A stretch of DNA of 64,000 nt from positions 603,367 through 667,366 of the forward strand of contig JACKQB010000004.1 of NCBI GenBank assembly GCA_024233115.1. Reading direction: 5' to 3'. This DNA comes from Akkermansiaceae bacterium (GTDB lineage: Bacteria; Verrucomicrobiota; Verrucomicrobiia; Verrucomicrobiales; Akkermansiaceae). Shown piece after piece: positions 25,567-34,443 of the stretch. Numbering within the stretch: the stretch's first letter is position 1; every line of letters starts with the position of its first letter. The notes below the pieces were generated by a model. That model saw only the letters and a list, made by a program, of their open reading frames with translations, was not told the DNA's origin and did not search any database. The translations under genes were made by a program, and so were the position numbers.

Positions 25567-25809
25567 AATAATAATTTTTTTGCCCGGCATTGCTGGCGTT
25601 GGTTCGCTTTCCCTGGCACATCGGATGAATGATTTCCCAGTTGATTATTCTGATCCCGCTCAGTTTACCTTTGTGAGCGGTGGCTTATCGTTCGTTCGCG
25701 CACATTTGCAGAGATTGAGACGGATGCCGCCCGAATGATTTGCAACGGAAATTTGGACAGAGTGCTGGACTATTCCTTGCGCGCTCGGGTTGATATGGCA
25801 ATAATCTCC
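25561..25809. other. ORF-less cassette body, family H copy 2 (C51)
   Basis: This is 249 bp and nearly identical to C20, with small changes (CCCGGCATTGCTGGCG for CCCAGCATGGTTGCCG). Confidence 0.75.
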
Positions 25810-25928
25810 GCAGAACAAGTCGCTGCATCCGACCGTTAACCGTTCTCGACGCCACGGAGTTTTAGAGCGAAAGACCATTTAAGATTTATCTGAGTTTGAC
25901 CCGGCGGCGGTTGAGCTTTACGTTCGGC
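25810..25928 (+). repeat. attC-51
   Basis: Subfamily I; R'' GCAGAAC, R' GTTCGGC. Confidence 0.95.
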
Positions 25929-25940
25929 AATAATAATAAG

Positions 25941-26351
25941 ATGCGAAAATCAGTATTCATTTGGATAGCGGTATTTCTCTTCGTTGTTGGGGTTGGTTAT
26001 TTGAGTAAGCCTGATCGTGGGGGGTTAGTAGGCTGTGGTCAGGTATTCGGGTTGCCTGAGATAGAGCAGCTTGAACTTGATACTAAGCCGCTGATGAGTT
26101 GGCAGCCGTTTGAATCACCCAAGTATCGGTTTCATGCTTCTGATGCACAATTTGAGGCTTTAGATAGGATTCTCAGAAGCGAAGGCTATTCTGATTGGCA
26201 AGAGGGAGGTGTGAGTTTTGGCAGTATTTCACATGGCTGGACCTCTGACGAAGATTGGATCTATTGTAAGTCGTCGCATGAAGGGTATAATCTCTATTGG
26301 AGTTATAGCCGTACTCAAAAGCTTGTTTACGCAATTACATTTCCTCAATAA
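25941..26351 (+). CDS. Hypothetical membrane-anchored protein, copy 4 of 5 (C52)
   Basis: The 136 residues are identical to the product at 1798. This copy is marked by a one-base insertion in its attC left arm (CATCCCGACC). Confidence 0.85.
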   Translation: MRKSVFIWIAVFLFVVGVGYLSKPDRGGLVGCGQVFGLPEIEQLELDTKPLMSWQPFESPKYRFHASDAQFEALDRILRSEGYSDWQEGGVSFGSISHGWTSDEDWIYCKSSHEGYNLYWSYSRTQKLVYAITFPQ

Positions 26352-26356
26352 ATGTG

Positions 26357-26473
26357 GCCGAACAAGGCGCTTCATCCCGACCGTTAACCGTTCTCGACGC
26401 GCGCAGTTTGAGAGTGAAAGACCATTTTAGGTTTCTGACATTTACACACCGGCGGTTGAGCTCTACGTTCGGC
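26357..26473 (+). repeat. attC-52
   Basis: Subfamily II with one extra C (CTTCATCCCGACC); R'' GCCGAAC, R' GTTCGGC. Confidence 0.94.
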
Positions 26474-26490
26474 AATAATAAGAAAAAACT

Positions 26491-26922
26491 ATGAAAACAT
26501 ATACTACAATAATATTAATAGCGTTGATGACCATTTGTAATGCTGGCGAAACAGTGAAATGGAATGCCATAGCCGCAAAACTAGTTGGTACTTGGGGTGA
26601 AGGTAAGTTTGTGCTTCACAAGAATACGCCAAAGGATACTCCTATCCCTAATGTAACCTTTGAATTGATTATAAGACCCGATGGGACTGCCACAATGACC
26701 GCAGGTAAAGATGGAGTTAAGGGGGCCGCATCCGAACATCGTTACGCTATTTCAAAAGATATCATCGTATTATATGATCTTAAGAACCAGACTTCAGATT
26801 GGACTAATACTTTTAAGTGGCGCATAAGAAACGAAAAACTGGAGCTGGATTTTCTTAGTAATATTGGAGCTACCCTCGTGCTCAAGAAAGTGGCCGAACA
26901 AGGCGGAGCATCCGACCGTTAA
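26491..26922 (+). CDS. Hypothetical exported lipocalin-like protein with attC tail, copy 1 of 2 (C53)
   Basis: The 143-residue product has a signal peptide (TYTTIILIALMTICNA). The mature part is strand-rich with a lipocalin-like pattern: AAKLVGTWGEGKFVLHKN, FELIIRPDGTATMTAGKDG, then FKWRIRNEKLELDFLSN. The attC-encoded end is AEQGGASDR, the subfamily VI version of the tail, here on an exported protein. The second copy starts at 45110. Confidence 0.83.
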   Translation: MKTYTTIILIALMTICNAGETVKWNAIAAKLVGTWGEGKFVLHKNTPKDTPIPNVTFELIIRPDGTATMTAGKDGVKGAASEHRYAISKDIIVLYDLKNQTSDWTNTFKWRIRNEKLELDFLSNIGATLVLKKVAEQGGASDR

Positions 26923-27010
26923 CCGTTCGTAGTCCGCAGCCATTTTACAGTTAAGAATTTCACTTGGACCACCACTATTTTACACGCGGCGGTTGTCCTC
27001 TACGTTCGGC
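26893..27010 (+). repeat. attC-53
   Basis: Subfamily VI (AAGGCGGAGCATCC with TTGTCCTCTACG); R'' GCCGAAC, R' GTTCGGC. Confidence 0.94.
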
Positions 27011-27309
27011 TATAATAATACTTTTTCATCGGTGTTTGTTAGGCGTAGTGAGAGCGATGGTGGTTTGGTTGATAAGATATTTCCCAGATGATTATTCTGA
27101 TCCCGCTCAGTTTACCTTTGTCATCGGTGCCATATCGTTCGTTCGCGCACATTGCTAGAGATTGAGACGAATTAAGCCCGTGTGATTTGCAGCGGAAATT
27201 TGGATGGAGTGCTGGACTATTCAAATCAGGCTATCGCACATTGCCAGATACGGTCGGGATTATTGGTTGGTGATGGTTTTACATTCCGGGAGCTGTTCCA
27301 AGGATAGTT
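27005..27309. other. ORF-less cassette body, H-head/C-tail chimera (C54)
   Basis: This 305-bp body has a first part like family H (TTATTCTGATCCCGCTCAGT, TCGTTCGTTCGCGCACAT, GAGTGCTGGACTATTC). It then switches to the family C/G tail (GGCTATCGCACATTGCCAGATACGGTCGG). No gene is seen. Confidence 0.75.
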
Positions 27310-27426
27310 GCCGAACAAGTCGCTGCATCCGACCGTTAACCGTCCTCGACGCGCAGACTTTAAGAGCGAAAAACCTTTTTAGATTTATCGAGTTTGACCC
27401 GACGGCGGTTGAGCTTTACGTTCGAT
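27310..27426 (+). repeat. attC-54
   Basis: Subfamily I; R'' GCCGAAC, R' GTTCGAT. Confidence 0.95.
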
Positions 27427-27741
27427 AATTATTGATTCTTCGTGTTCAGTATTTCCCTGGAGCATCGCTGATATGCCGTTATTGATGAATGATTTTGGAT
27501 CGATGAACGCTTCCGGGAACGGCTTGAGTTTCCAGCTCTTTTGAATCGATATTGATGGATTGGTGCTCGTTCGCTGCCATTGATAACGTTTTAGAAGAAT
27601 CTCTCGTGAATGGTTTGGATTGGTTTCGCATTCCGTTTTCGGTATGATGCACGATTCGATTCACGCGGCGGTGATGGACACATCGAATGGTTCAGGATCT
27701 TCGTTACCCACGGCAGTTTAAAGTCGCATTGATCTGTGTTG
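27421..27741. other. ORF-less cassette body, family A copy 5 (C55)
   Basis: This is 321 bp. The terminal hairpin is GATCTGTGTTGATC, with the inner pair lost. Confidence 0.8.
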
Positions 27742-27860
27742 ATCGAACAAGGCGATGCATCCGACCCGTTACCGCTGAATAGTCGGGCATCTGTTTCGGA
27801 GCGTATATCTGTTTTCGGTATTTTAACATTGTTCGTAGGCGGTTGATCTTTACGTTAGGC
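27742..27860 (+). repeat. attC-55
   Basis: Subfamily IIIa; R'' ATCGAAC, R' GTTAGGC. Confidence 0.93.
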
Positions 27861-27888
27861 AATAATAAGAAAAGACACTGATATCGTA

Positions 27889-28161
27889 ATGATGAGCACC
27901 AAGGGGAATCCTCTGCCGATACTTGTCGGATTTTTAACTTTTCAAGTATCTGGATGGTTGATGGGGAAGCGTATATTTTCGAGCTTCAATAGCGAGGCGA
28001 TGCTATTTACCTTCCTTGCTGGCGGTGTATTTGTCTGCGGTTGGCTATTTTATAGGATGGACGAATACAGCAGCAATGCTTCATATACTGGGCGTGTGGT
28101 GTGGTGGTCTTGTGTCGTGATTGGTCTAGCGTTGGGGTTGTATTGCAGATCTTCTATTTAG
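27889..28161 (+). CDS. Hypothetical membrane protein (C56)
   Basis: The 90-residue product has three likely membrane segments: LPILVGFLTFQVSGWLMG, AMLFTFLAGGVFVCGWLFY and VVWWSCVVIGLALGLYC. The start could be either ATG of ATGATGAGC; the first is taken. The leader is longer than usual (28 bp after the core). No family is recognised. Confidence 0.78.
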   Translation: MMSTKGNPLPILVGFLTFQVSGWLMGKRIFSSFNSEAMLFTFLAGGVFVCGWLFYRMDEYSSNASYTGRVVWWSCVVIGLALGLYCRSSI

Positions 28162-28179
28162 CGTCAAAGACAAGAAAGA

Positions 28180-28297
28180 GCCTAACAAGTCGCTGCATCC
28201 GACCGCTAACCGCGCTCGACTTTGCTCTGTTTTACACGAATCAGCCGTTTAGAGCCTTTCACTGTTTACGAGGCGGCGGTTGAGCTATACGTTCGAT
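28180..28297 (+). repeat. attC-56
   Basis: Subfamily I with a GAGCTATACG right arm; R'' GCCTAAC, R' GTTCGAT. Confidence 0.95.
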
Positions 28298-28651
28298 AAT
28301 AATAATTCGGATTCTACGCATTCAGGATCTCCGGTGGGACATACAAGGGTTTTCGTCGTGATGTTCGGCACCCGATTTGGCGAGTTCAGTATCGCTGACT
28401 CACATCACCACGGGAGCGGTGATGAAGTGAAGTGACATTTGATAATTTCCTCGATGGAACACGCAAGGGTTTAGCCTGGCTGCTCTCCGGGAAGATCCTT
28501 CGTTCCTCAGGAACATCCCTGCGATTGCCAGGCGGAACGAAAGAGGTGTTTGGTAGATCACGATTCATGGCCGCGCAACGCTGATGGACACATCCAATGG
28601 TTCAGGATCTACGTTACCCACGGCAGTTTCAAGGCGCATTGATCTGTGTAG
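28292..28651. other. ORF-less cassette body, family F copy 1 (C57)
   Basis: This 360-bp body contains an inverted repeat (AGCCTGGC near 28475 with GCCAGGCG near 28537, around GAAGATCCTTCGTTCCTC). Its last 100 bp or so match the family A tail, including the GATCTGTGTAGATC hairpin. No gene is seen. Confidence 0.78.
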
Positions 28652-28772
28652 ATCGAACAAGGCGATGCATCCGACCCCTTGTAGCCCCCGACTTCATGAT
28701 GACTGGCGAGAGCGATCTTGCGTTAATGATTATTGAGCGTTGTCACACGGGCGGTTGATCTTTACGTTCGGC
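28652..28772 (+). repeat. attC-57
   Basis: Subfamily IIIb; R'' ATCGAAC, R' GTTCGGC. Confidence 0.93.
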
Positions 28773-28781
28773 AATAAAAAT

Positions 28782-29219
28782 ATGAAGAAGAAGCGTCTAG
28801 GTTGTGGCATAGCGCTAGTCCTTACAACGGTGGTTATAGCATACTTTGCCTATGGTATCTATCTGGTGTTAACGCCCCGGGACATGTCACAACAAAACCC
28901 TGAAGAGGTATTTAGGGAGTTCGTATGCTCACCGATACCAAGCTCGGTTAAGATTATTAGCGTGGATGGTAGTATTGCGTTTGCAGGTGGTAATGTTTAT
29001 ATAGAATTTACTATGGACGCTTCTGATAGAGATGATCTTCTTTCTGGCGGTTCCTTTGTGAAGCTAGATGAGTCATCGGGAGGCCGTCTGCCTGTTGTCC
29101 CGTTTGAGAATATTGGAAGCGTTGAAACCTATAGACAGAATGATGAGTCCCTCAGCGATTCTTATCTCTATCTCTCTAAGAATAGTAATAAGTGTTTCTT
29201 TCATCAGGCTCAGTACTAA
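28782..29219 (+). CDS. Hypothetical membrane-anchored protein (C58)
   Basis: The 145-residue product has a lysine-rich start (KKKR) and one membrane anchor (IALVLTTVVIAYFAYGIYLV). The extracytoplasmic domain begins NPEEVFREFVCSPIPSSVKI, followed by GSIAFAGGNVYIEFTMD. This looks like small anchored proteins I have seen in related phyla, but I cannot name a family. A late LSKNSNKCFFHQ could form a disulfide with the earlier cysteine. Confidence 0.8.
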   Translation: MKKKRLGCGIALVLTTVVIAYFAYGIYLVLTPRDMSQQNPEEVFREFVCSPIPSSVKIISVDGSIAFAGGNVYIEFTMDASDRDDLLSGGSFVKLDESSGGRLPVVPFENIGSVETYRQNDESLSDSYLYLSKNSNKCFFHQAQY

Positions 29220-29233
29220 TGCCGAAAAATTTG

Positions 29234-29352
29234 GCCGAACAAGTCGCTGCATCCGACCGCTAACCGCGCTCGACTCCAGCTCGGGTTTACACGAAACAAA
29301 TACGCTTAGCTTATGACCGTTGACCCGACGGCGGTTGAGCTTTACGTTGGGC
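29234..29352 (+). repeat. attC-58
   Basis: Subfamily I; R'' GCCGAAC, R' GTTGGGC. Confidence 0.95.
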
Positions 29353-29361
29353 AATAAAATT

Positions 29362-29925
29362 ATGACCGTTGCAGATAAAATAAGTCGTTACCTTAATATC
29401 ACGATTGTATGCGGCTTGCTTGTAATAGGTATTAGCTATCTCATATGTCGTAGCTTTTACACCGAGATAGGCTCGAACAACATTATTAGGTTGGAGAGAG
29501 ATGCTCCCGCGGTTCCCGTTGCCGCCGAAAATATAATTCTTGGAGAGGCGAAGGAAGTCGAGGTCACCAATACCAATTCAGGTAAAATCCATAAGCTGAT
29601 GTATAGGGAAGTGAAAATTAAGAACACTACGAATAAATCCTTTTGGATATATGCACATGGATTGCAGAATGTCCACCCTCGGATTTATACACGAGCACCT
29701 AGGTCTAAGATATGGGAAGAACAAGCAACTGGTTACTGTGGCACTGGTATAGATTTTAGCGAGGTTAAACCAGAGAGTAGTATATCTGTGAGAGTTCGTC
29801 TACCTATGCGCATAGCTCACAGATATTTTTGTATCGAGTATCGTCAGTATAGCCAACCTGTTCATGAATCGATGACGAGAGTCAGGACACAAGAGCTGTC
29901 TATGGCGATGCCCGCAACAAAATAA
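29362..29925 (+). CDS. Hypothetical membrane-anchored protein (C59)
   Basis: At 187 residues this is one of the longest products. A single N-terminal anchor (ITIVCGLLVIGISYLICRSF) precedes an extracytoplasmic, beta-sandwich-like domain: REVKIKNTTNKSFWIYAHGL, GYCGTGIDFSEVKPESSISV, RVRLPMRIAHRYFCIEYR. No family is recognised. The cassette start TTGGGC is unique in the window and is matched exactly by its R'' GCCCAAC. Confidence 0.83.
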   Translation: MTVADKISRYLNITIVCGLLVIGISYLICRSFYTEIGSNNIIRLERDAPAVPVAAENIILGEAKEVEVTNTNSGKIHKLMYREVKIKNTTNKSFWIYAHGLQNVHPRIYTRAPRSKIWEEQATGYCGTGIDFSEVKPESSISVRVRLPMRIAHRYFCIEYRQYSQPVHESMTRVRTQELSMAMPATK

Positions 29926-30045
29926 GCCCAACAAGTCGCTGCATCCGACCGCTTACCGTCCCGGAGTCGATGGCGTAGTTGAGATTTAATGTTGCTCAGA
30001 GCTGTTCCCTTCGGTGGGGCGCGGCGGTTGAGCTTTACGTTCGGC
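29926..30045 (+). repeat. attC-59
   Basis: Subfamily I with an altered apex; R'' GCCCAAC, R' GTTCGGC. Confidence 0.95.
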
Positions 30046-30057
30046 AATAATAATAAG

Positions 30058-30468
30058 ATGCGAAAATCAGTATTCATTTGGATAGCGGTATTTCTCTTCG
30101 TTGTTGGGGTTGGTTATTTGAGTAAGCCTGATCGTGGGGGGTTAGTAGGCTGTGGTCAGGTATTCGGGTTGCCTGAGATAGAGCAGCTTGAACTTGATAC
30201 TAAGCCGCTGATGAGTTGGCAGCCGTTTGAATCACCCAAGTATCGGTTTCATGCTTCTGATGCACAATTTGAGGCTTTAGATAGGATTCTCAGAAGCGAA
30301 GGCTATTCTGATTGGCAAGAGGGAGGTGTGAGTTTTGGCAGTATTTCACATGGCTGGACCTCTGACGAAGATTGGATCTATTGTAAGTCGTCGCATGAAG
30401 GGTATAATCTCTATTGGAGTTATAGCCGTACTCAAAAGCTTGTTTACGCAATTACATTTCCTCAATAA
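30058..30468 (+). CDS. Hypothetical membrane-anchored protein, copy 5 of 5 (C60)
   Basis: The 136 residues are identical to the product at 1798. The copy is intact, with the same leader and attC subfamily II. Confidence 0.85.
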   Translation: MRKSVFIWIAVFLFVVGVGYLSKPDRGGLVGCGQVFGLPEIEQLELDTKPLMSWQPFESPKYRFHASDAQFEALDRILRSEGYSDWQEGGVSFGSISHGWTSDEDWIYCKSSHEGYNLYWSYSRTQKLVYAITFPQ

Positions 30469-30473
30469 ATGTG

Positions 30474-30589
30474 GCCGAACAAGGCGCTTCATCCGACCGT
30501 TAACCGTTCTCGACGCGCGCAGTTTGAGAGTGAAAGACCATTTTAGGTTTCTGACATTTACACACCGGCGGTTGAGCTCTACGTTAGCC
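30474..30589 (+). repeat. attC-60
   Basis: Subfamily II; R'' GCCGAAC, R' GTTAGCC. Confidence 0.95.
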
Positions 30590-30600
30590 AATAATAAGAA

Positions 30601-31146
30601 ATGAAACGCATAATAAAACACCTAGCTCTATTGTGTCTTATCGCTTCGAGTGCAATAGTGACTGCCCGTGAAAGTCCGCCTCGGCATGAAGAGGCAGTAC
30701 TTAGTCTTAAGAATGGTAGGCTTATCGGGTTGCCCAAGGAGTATTCTCCAGCATCGTTCGATTTGAAGAAACTGTCTCTGAGTATTGGGAAGAAGAAGCT
30801 GGTTTTTCCGAACTCTCTCCGAGAGCTGTTAATGTATGATGCAAGCGATAGCCCATTTGGTAACGAACCACCACAGATGAAACCTTACCCATATACCTAC
30901 ATATTTGAAGGAGCCTGGGGCGACCTGCCGAGAGATATACCGCCACATATACTTATAACTGTGGTAAGGCCAAAGAATAAGAATGCTATTTTTAAGCTTC
31001 TAATTGACATGGATAAGCTGGAATTGATTTATGCGGATTTGATTGTCGAGGGGGTTGGACGAGTCCCGATTGCACTAGACCGATTAGCCTATGGACGTGC
31101 TCCGAATGATTTAGACCGAGTTCCCAATAGTCCCAAGAAACAATAA
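30601..31146 (+). CDS. Hypothetical exported protein (C61)
   Basis: The 181-residue product has a signal peptide (IIKHLALLCLIASSAIVTA, then RESPP). The mature part contains FDLKKLSLSIGKKKLVFPNS, YTYIFEGAWGDLPRDIPPHI, FKLLIDMDKLELIYADLIVE and GRVPIALDRLAYG. It looks like a single globular periplasmic domain. No family is recognised. Confidence 0.83.
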   Translation: MKRIIKHLALLCLIASSAIVTARESPPRHEEAVLSLKNGRLIGLPKEYSPASFDLKKLSLSIGKKKLVFPNSLRELLMYDASDSPFGNEPPQMKPYPYTYIFEGAWGDLPRDIPPHILITVVRPKNKNAIFKLLIDMDKLELIYADLIVEGVGRVPIALDRLAYGRAPNDLDRVPNSPKKQ

Positions 31147-31151
31147 CTTTG

Positions 31152-31269
31152 GGCTAACAAGTCGCTGCATCCGACCGCTAACCGCGCTCGACTTTGCTCT
31201 GTTTTACACGAATCAGCCGTTTAGAGCCTTTGACGTTTTACATGGCGGCGGTTGAGCTTTACGTTCGGT
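31152..31269 (+). repeat. attC-61
   Basis: Subfamily I; R'' GGCTAAC, R' GTTCGGT. Confidence 0.95.
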
Positions 31270-31278
31270 AATAATAAT

Positions 31279-31812
31279 ATGAAGACGCTAATGCTACTGC
31301 TAATGGTTGGAACTACAATAGTTGCACAAGCCCAAGTTAGTTGCCCTGTATGTAAGAACCTTGCGGTGGCTGTTTCTAGTCAGAAGGATGACGAATCAAA
31401 GCCGAGTAAGAACATAGCGGTTTGGAATCGCAGCAGTTGTGCTAGCCTTTTTTATGGCAAGGGGTCTTATATTTGTCAGAAGGGTGGGTATGCGTATGAA
31501 TCGCAACTCAAGCGATGGGAGCTAGCATTAGAGGATAGAGATAAATTTCCATTGCCCCTTGTTAAGTGTGTGTATTCATTTCCACTTCCTCCGAAAGCTA
31601 CAGGGGTGTATTCCCAAGAGTTTTCTTCACTGAAGAAGGTCAAGCATTCACTACATTTTTGGTGTGTGACAGACGCGTCGTATTTTGAGAAGATTCGAGT
31701 ATACGCGAAGACCCATAATATTCAACTGACCCTTGAGAAGGGGAGGGTGAAAGGTCAGTCCTACGTATATCTATCAAAACTGACCGAACAAGTCGCTGCA
31801 TCCGACCGCTAA
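31279..31812 (+). CDS. Hypothetical exported cysteine-containing protein with attC tail (C62)
   Basis: The 177-residue product has a signal peptide (TLMLLLMVGTTIVAQAQ). The mature protein starts with a CxxC pair (VSCPVCKN), followed by further cysteines in RSSCASLF and YICQKGGYAYE. A disulfide-bonded or metal-binding fold is plausible. Its attC-encoded end reads TEQVAASDR because R'' is ACCGAAC. No family is recognised. Confidence 0.83.
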   Translation: MKTLMLLLMVGTTIVAQAQVSCPVCKNLAVAVSSQKDDESKPSKNIAVWNRSSCASLFYGKGSYICQKGGYAYESQLKRWELALEDRDKFPLPLVKCVYSFPLPPKATGVYSQEFSSLKKVKHSLHFWCVTDASYFEKIRVYAKTHNIQLTLEKGRVKGQSYVYLSKLTEQVAASDR

Positions 31813-31901
31813 CCGCGCTCGACTCCAGCTCGGGTTTACACGAAACAACCTTGCTTAGCCTATGACCGTTGACCCGACGGCGGTTGAGCTTTACGTTCGG
31901 C
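31783..31901 (+). repeat. attC-62
   Basis: Subfamily I; R'' ACCGAAC, R' GTTCGGC. Confidence 0.95.
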
Positions 31902-32211
31902 CATAATAAGAATGCACGCATTGTGTTGCGTGTTGCCGCGTTGGTTAGATGAATGGGTTATTGGTTGATCATGGTCATCAGGTTCGATGCCGGATGTTCC
32001 CGCTGCCGCGCTCGCTCTACCTTGATCCATCGATGTCGGTTTATAGATTGAGGGTGGTTTGATCCATGTTGCCCATCGGTTTTCTCCGTGGTCGTTGCTC
32101 TGGCGTTTCTGGCTTCGGTCGACATGCCTGGCTTTCGCACGCTTGCAGAGACGGTCGGTGTGAATGATGGGGGACGTTTAAGGGAGCCGGGTGGTGTTTG
32201 AGAGGATGGTT
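31896..32211. other. ORF-less cassette body, family C copy 3 (C63)
   Basis: This 316-bp body has the mini-ORF MHALCCVLPRWLDEWVIG (ATG 31912). The tail module reads GGCTTTCGCACGCTTGCAGAGACGGTCGG. Confidence 0.78.
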
Positions 32212-32329
32212 GCCGAACAAGGCGCTTCATCCGACCGTTAACCGTCCTCGACTTCACACAGTTTTACAGCAATCATCCGTTCGAGGTTTGTCGCGGTTGA
32301 CCCACCGGCGGTTGAGCTCTACGTTCGGC
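32212..32329 (+). repeat. attC-63
   Basis: Subfamily II; R'' GCCGAAC, R' GTTCGGC. Confidence 0.95.
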
Positions 32330-32636
32330 GATTATTAGATGGATGTGTCATGGATTGTTCGTTTCGGTTACATCGATGGGGGATTTGGCGGGTTGAGATT
32401 CCTGGCGTTGCATCGGTGCTGTTCGGCTTGGGTTTCCGTTGATCGATCTGGATTGCCCGTCGCCACCTGTCCGATGACTGAGCCACTCATCCATGAATTT
32501 TTGCATCCCGCTTTGGCTCTGTCCTGACTTTGCGGTTTCCGGCATACTCATTCAGGCTGTCGCACATCTGCAGATACGGTCGGTGTTAATGGTTGGACAT
32601 CGGTTTCAGGCGCTGGCACGGGCAGTGAGAATAGTT
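32324..32636. other. ORF-less cassette body, family D copy 3 with C-type tail (C64)
   Basis: This is 313 bp. In this copy only, the frame from ATG 32339 is open for 62 codons (MDVSWIVRFGYIDGGFGGLR... to PALALS). It could be a small gene whose other copies acquired a stop. The 3' part carries the family C module (CAGATACGGTCGGTGTTAATGG). Confidence 0.65.
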
Positions 32637-32755
32637 GCCGAACAAGGCGCTTCATCCGACCGTTAACCGTCCGCGAGTTTGCTACGGCCGGCTTGCTTAT
32701 GACCATTCTTGATTTTCGACTGTTGACCCGGCGGCGGTTGAGCTCTACGTTCGGC
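32637..32755 (+). repeat. attC-64
   Basis: Subfamily II; R'' GCCGAAC, R' GTTCGGC. Confidence 0.95.
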
Positions 32756-32762
32756 AATAATA

Positions 32763-33170
32763 ATGAAGATGACAGTAACACATCATTGGAAGTTTGTGAT
32801 ATCTATTGTGCTGATGATGCTTTATCTGTCTCAGTTATTACGATATTGGCATCAGCATGGTTTTAACCTTTTGGTCGTGTTTGGCATTATAATCTTGGTC
32901 GGTGGCGGAATATCTGCGTTCAAGAAGATGAAAGTCACATGGCAGATTGATAACTGTAGTGGCGTAGTGAAGATACAGAAGGATAGTAAGATCCTCTTCA
33001 GCGGAACCGAGGATGATTTGCGTGAGGTCAGAGAGGATGCCTGTGATGTATTCTTATATACACGAGACAGGACTCACATACAGATACCGAAAGATGCGAT
33101 GAATGATGTCCTGCGGGATATTGTGATGAAGAAGAACGTGGCCGAACAAGGCGCTTCATCCGACCGTTAA
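32763..33170 (+). CDS. Hypothetical membrane protein with attC tail (C65)
   Basis: The 135-residue product has two adjacent helices (FVISIVLMMLYLSQLL and LLVVFGIIILVGGGISAF). A cytoplasmic-looking domain of about 75 residues follows (VTWQIDNCSGVVKIQKDSKI, LREVREDACDVFLYTRD, IQIPKDAMNDVLRDIV) and ends in the attC-encoded AEQGASSDR. The layout resembles DUF6232-type proteins, but the sequence is distinct. The start is ATG 32763, within AATAATAATG, only 7 bp after the core. Confidence 0.8.
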   Translation: MKMTVTHHWKFVISIVLMMLYLSQLLRYWHQHGFNLLVVFGIIILVGGGISAFKKMKVTWQIDNCSGVVKIQKDSKILFSGTEDDLREVREDACDVFLYTRDRTHIQIPKDAMNDVLRDIVMKKNVAEQGASSDR

Positions 33171-33259
33171 CCGTCCGACAGTTTGCGACGGGCGGCTTGC
33201 TGATGACCGTTTTTGGTTTGCGGCGGTTGACCCACCGGCGGTTGAGCTTTACGTTCGGC
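33141..33259 (+). repeat. attC-65
   Basis: Subfamily II with a GAGCTTTACG right arm; R'' GCCGAAC, R' GTTCGGC. Confidence 0.95.
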
Positions 33260-33277
33260 AATAATAAGAATATCCGT

Positions 33278-33556
33278 ATGCTAGACGAATTGATAGACAA
33301 AGTTATTGAGCATATTCAATGGCGAAAGACAAAGCATCGAAAGGAGGAGTCTCTCCGCGAACGATGGTTGGGCGATGCTCGTTTGGCGGCACAAGATTCT
33401 GGTTTTGGTATTATTGATGCAGACGATCAAGTTGTTCTTAAGGCCATGTCAGATGGCAGGATAGTCATTACTAAGCGTGCTAGCGGACAAGATAGAATCC
33501 TCAACAATGACGAATGGATTGCCTATGTTAGCAAGGGTTTGAAGGCCTTATCATAA
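33278..33556 (+). CDS. Hypothetical small soluble protein, copy 1 of 2 (C66)
   Basis: This 92-residue protein is highly charged. A helical, basic N-terminus (LDELIDKVIEHIQWRKTKHR, then KEESLRERWLGDARLAAQD) is followed by short strands (VVLKAMSDGRIVITKRASGQ) and a final helix (NDEWIAYVSKGLKAL). Size and charge would fit a nucleic-acid-associated or antitoxin-like protein, but no family is recognised. The second copy starts at 55597. Confidence 0.78.
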   Translation: MLDELIDKVIEHIQWRKTKHRKEESLRERWLGDARLAAQDSGFGIIDADDQVVLKAMSDGRIVITKRASGQDRILNNDEWIAYVSKGLKALS

Positions 33557-33566
33557 GAAGAATGTG

Positions 33567-33684
33567 GCCGAACAAGGCGCTTCATCCGACCGTTAACCGT
33601 CCGAGAGTTTGCCGCGATTGAGAGGTATGATCCATTTTCGGTTTGTGGCGGTTGACTCGGCGGCGGTTGAGCTCTACGTTCGGC
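33567..33684 (+). repeat. attC-66
   Basis: Subfamily II; R'' GCCGAAC, R' GTTCGGC. Confidence 0.95.
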
Positions 33685-33991
33685 GATAATTAGATGGATG
33701 TTCCATGGATTGTTCGCTTCGGTGACGTCGATGGGGGATTTGGCTGGTCGAGATTTCTGGTGTTGTGGCGGTGCTGTTCGGTTTAGGTTTCCGTTGATCG
33801 ATCTGGATTGCCCGTCGCCACCTGTCCGATGACTGAGCCACTCATCCATGAATTTTTGTCACCTGGGCTGGTTCGGTCGTGGCTCTGCGGTTTCCGGCAC
33901 ATTATTTCATGCAGGCGTGTGCTGAGAAGTGCGGTCGAGGTTCATGGTTGGACATCGGTTTCAGGCGCTGGCATGGGAAGTGAGAATAGTT
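33679..33991. other. ORF-less cassette body, family D copy 4 (C67)
   Basis: This is 313 bp. The mini-ORF from ATG 33694 is MDVPWIVRFGDVDGGFGWSR, with the same early stop as copies 1 and 2. Confidence 0.75.
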
Positions 33992-34109
33992 GCCGAACAA
34001 GGCGCTGCATCCGACCGTTAACCGTCCCACAGTTTGCCGCGGGTGAGAGGTATCGTCTATTTCAGGTTTGCGGCGGTTGACTCACCGGCGGTTGAGCTCT
34101 ACGTTCGCC
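33992..34109 (+). repeat. attC-67
   Basis: Subfamily II with extrahelical G (AAGGCGCTGCATCC); R'' GCCGAAC, R' GTTCGCC. Confidence 0.95.
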
Positions 34110-34443
34110 AATAATAATAATTTTCTGAAGTTGGCGGTTCTCGATGCACCATGATGGAAGGTTTCGCTGATGATCTCAGGTTGCTTGATCCGTTGCTGGT
34201 GTCTTGAACGGCATCATCGTGCAGGGCACAGGTTTCGGCGGATGAGATTCCCAGGTGTCACTTTTTGGGCGCAAGGGAGTGGTTCGTGCAAGGGTTTCGC
34301 AAGATACTGGCACGGCGGATCGATTCACGAAGCACAGCTGCCTCCGGTGCCAGAAACTTGCTGTCGGCGGTTCTTGGCGGGGTTGCGAGAGAGCCAGCAC
34401 GATGCGATCACGAGTCGGCACATCCTGACTATTCAGAATCGCC
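34104..34443. other. ORF-less cassette body, family B copy 5 (C68)
   Basis: This is 340 bp. Relative to the 341-bp copies it has GAGATTCCCAGGTG in the middle. Confidence 0.75.
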
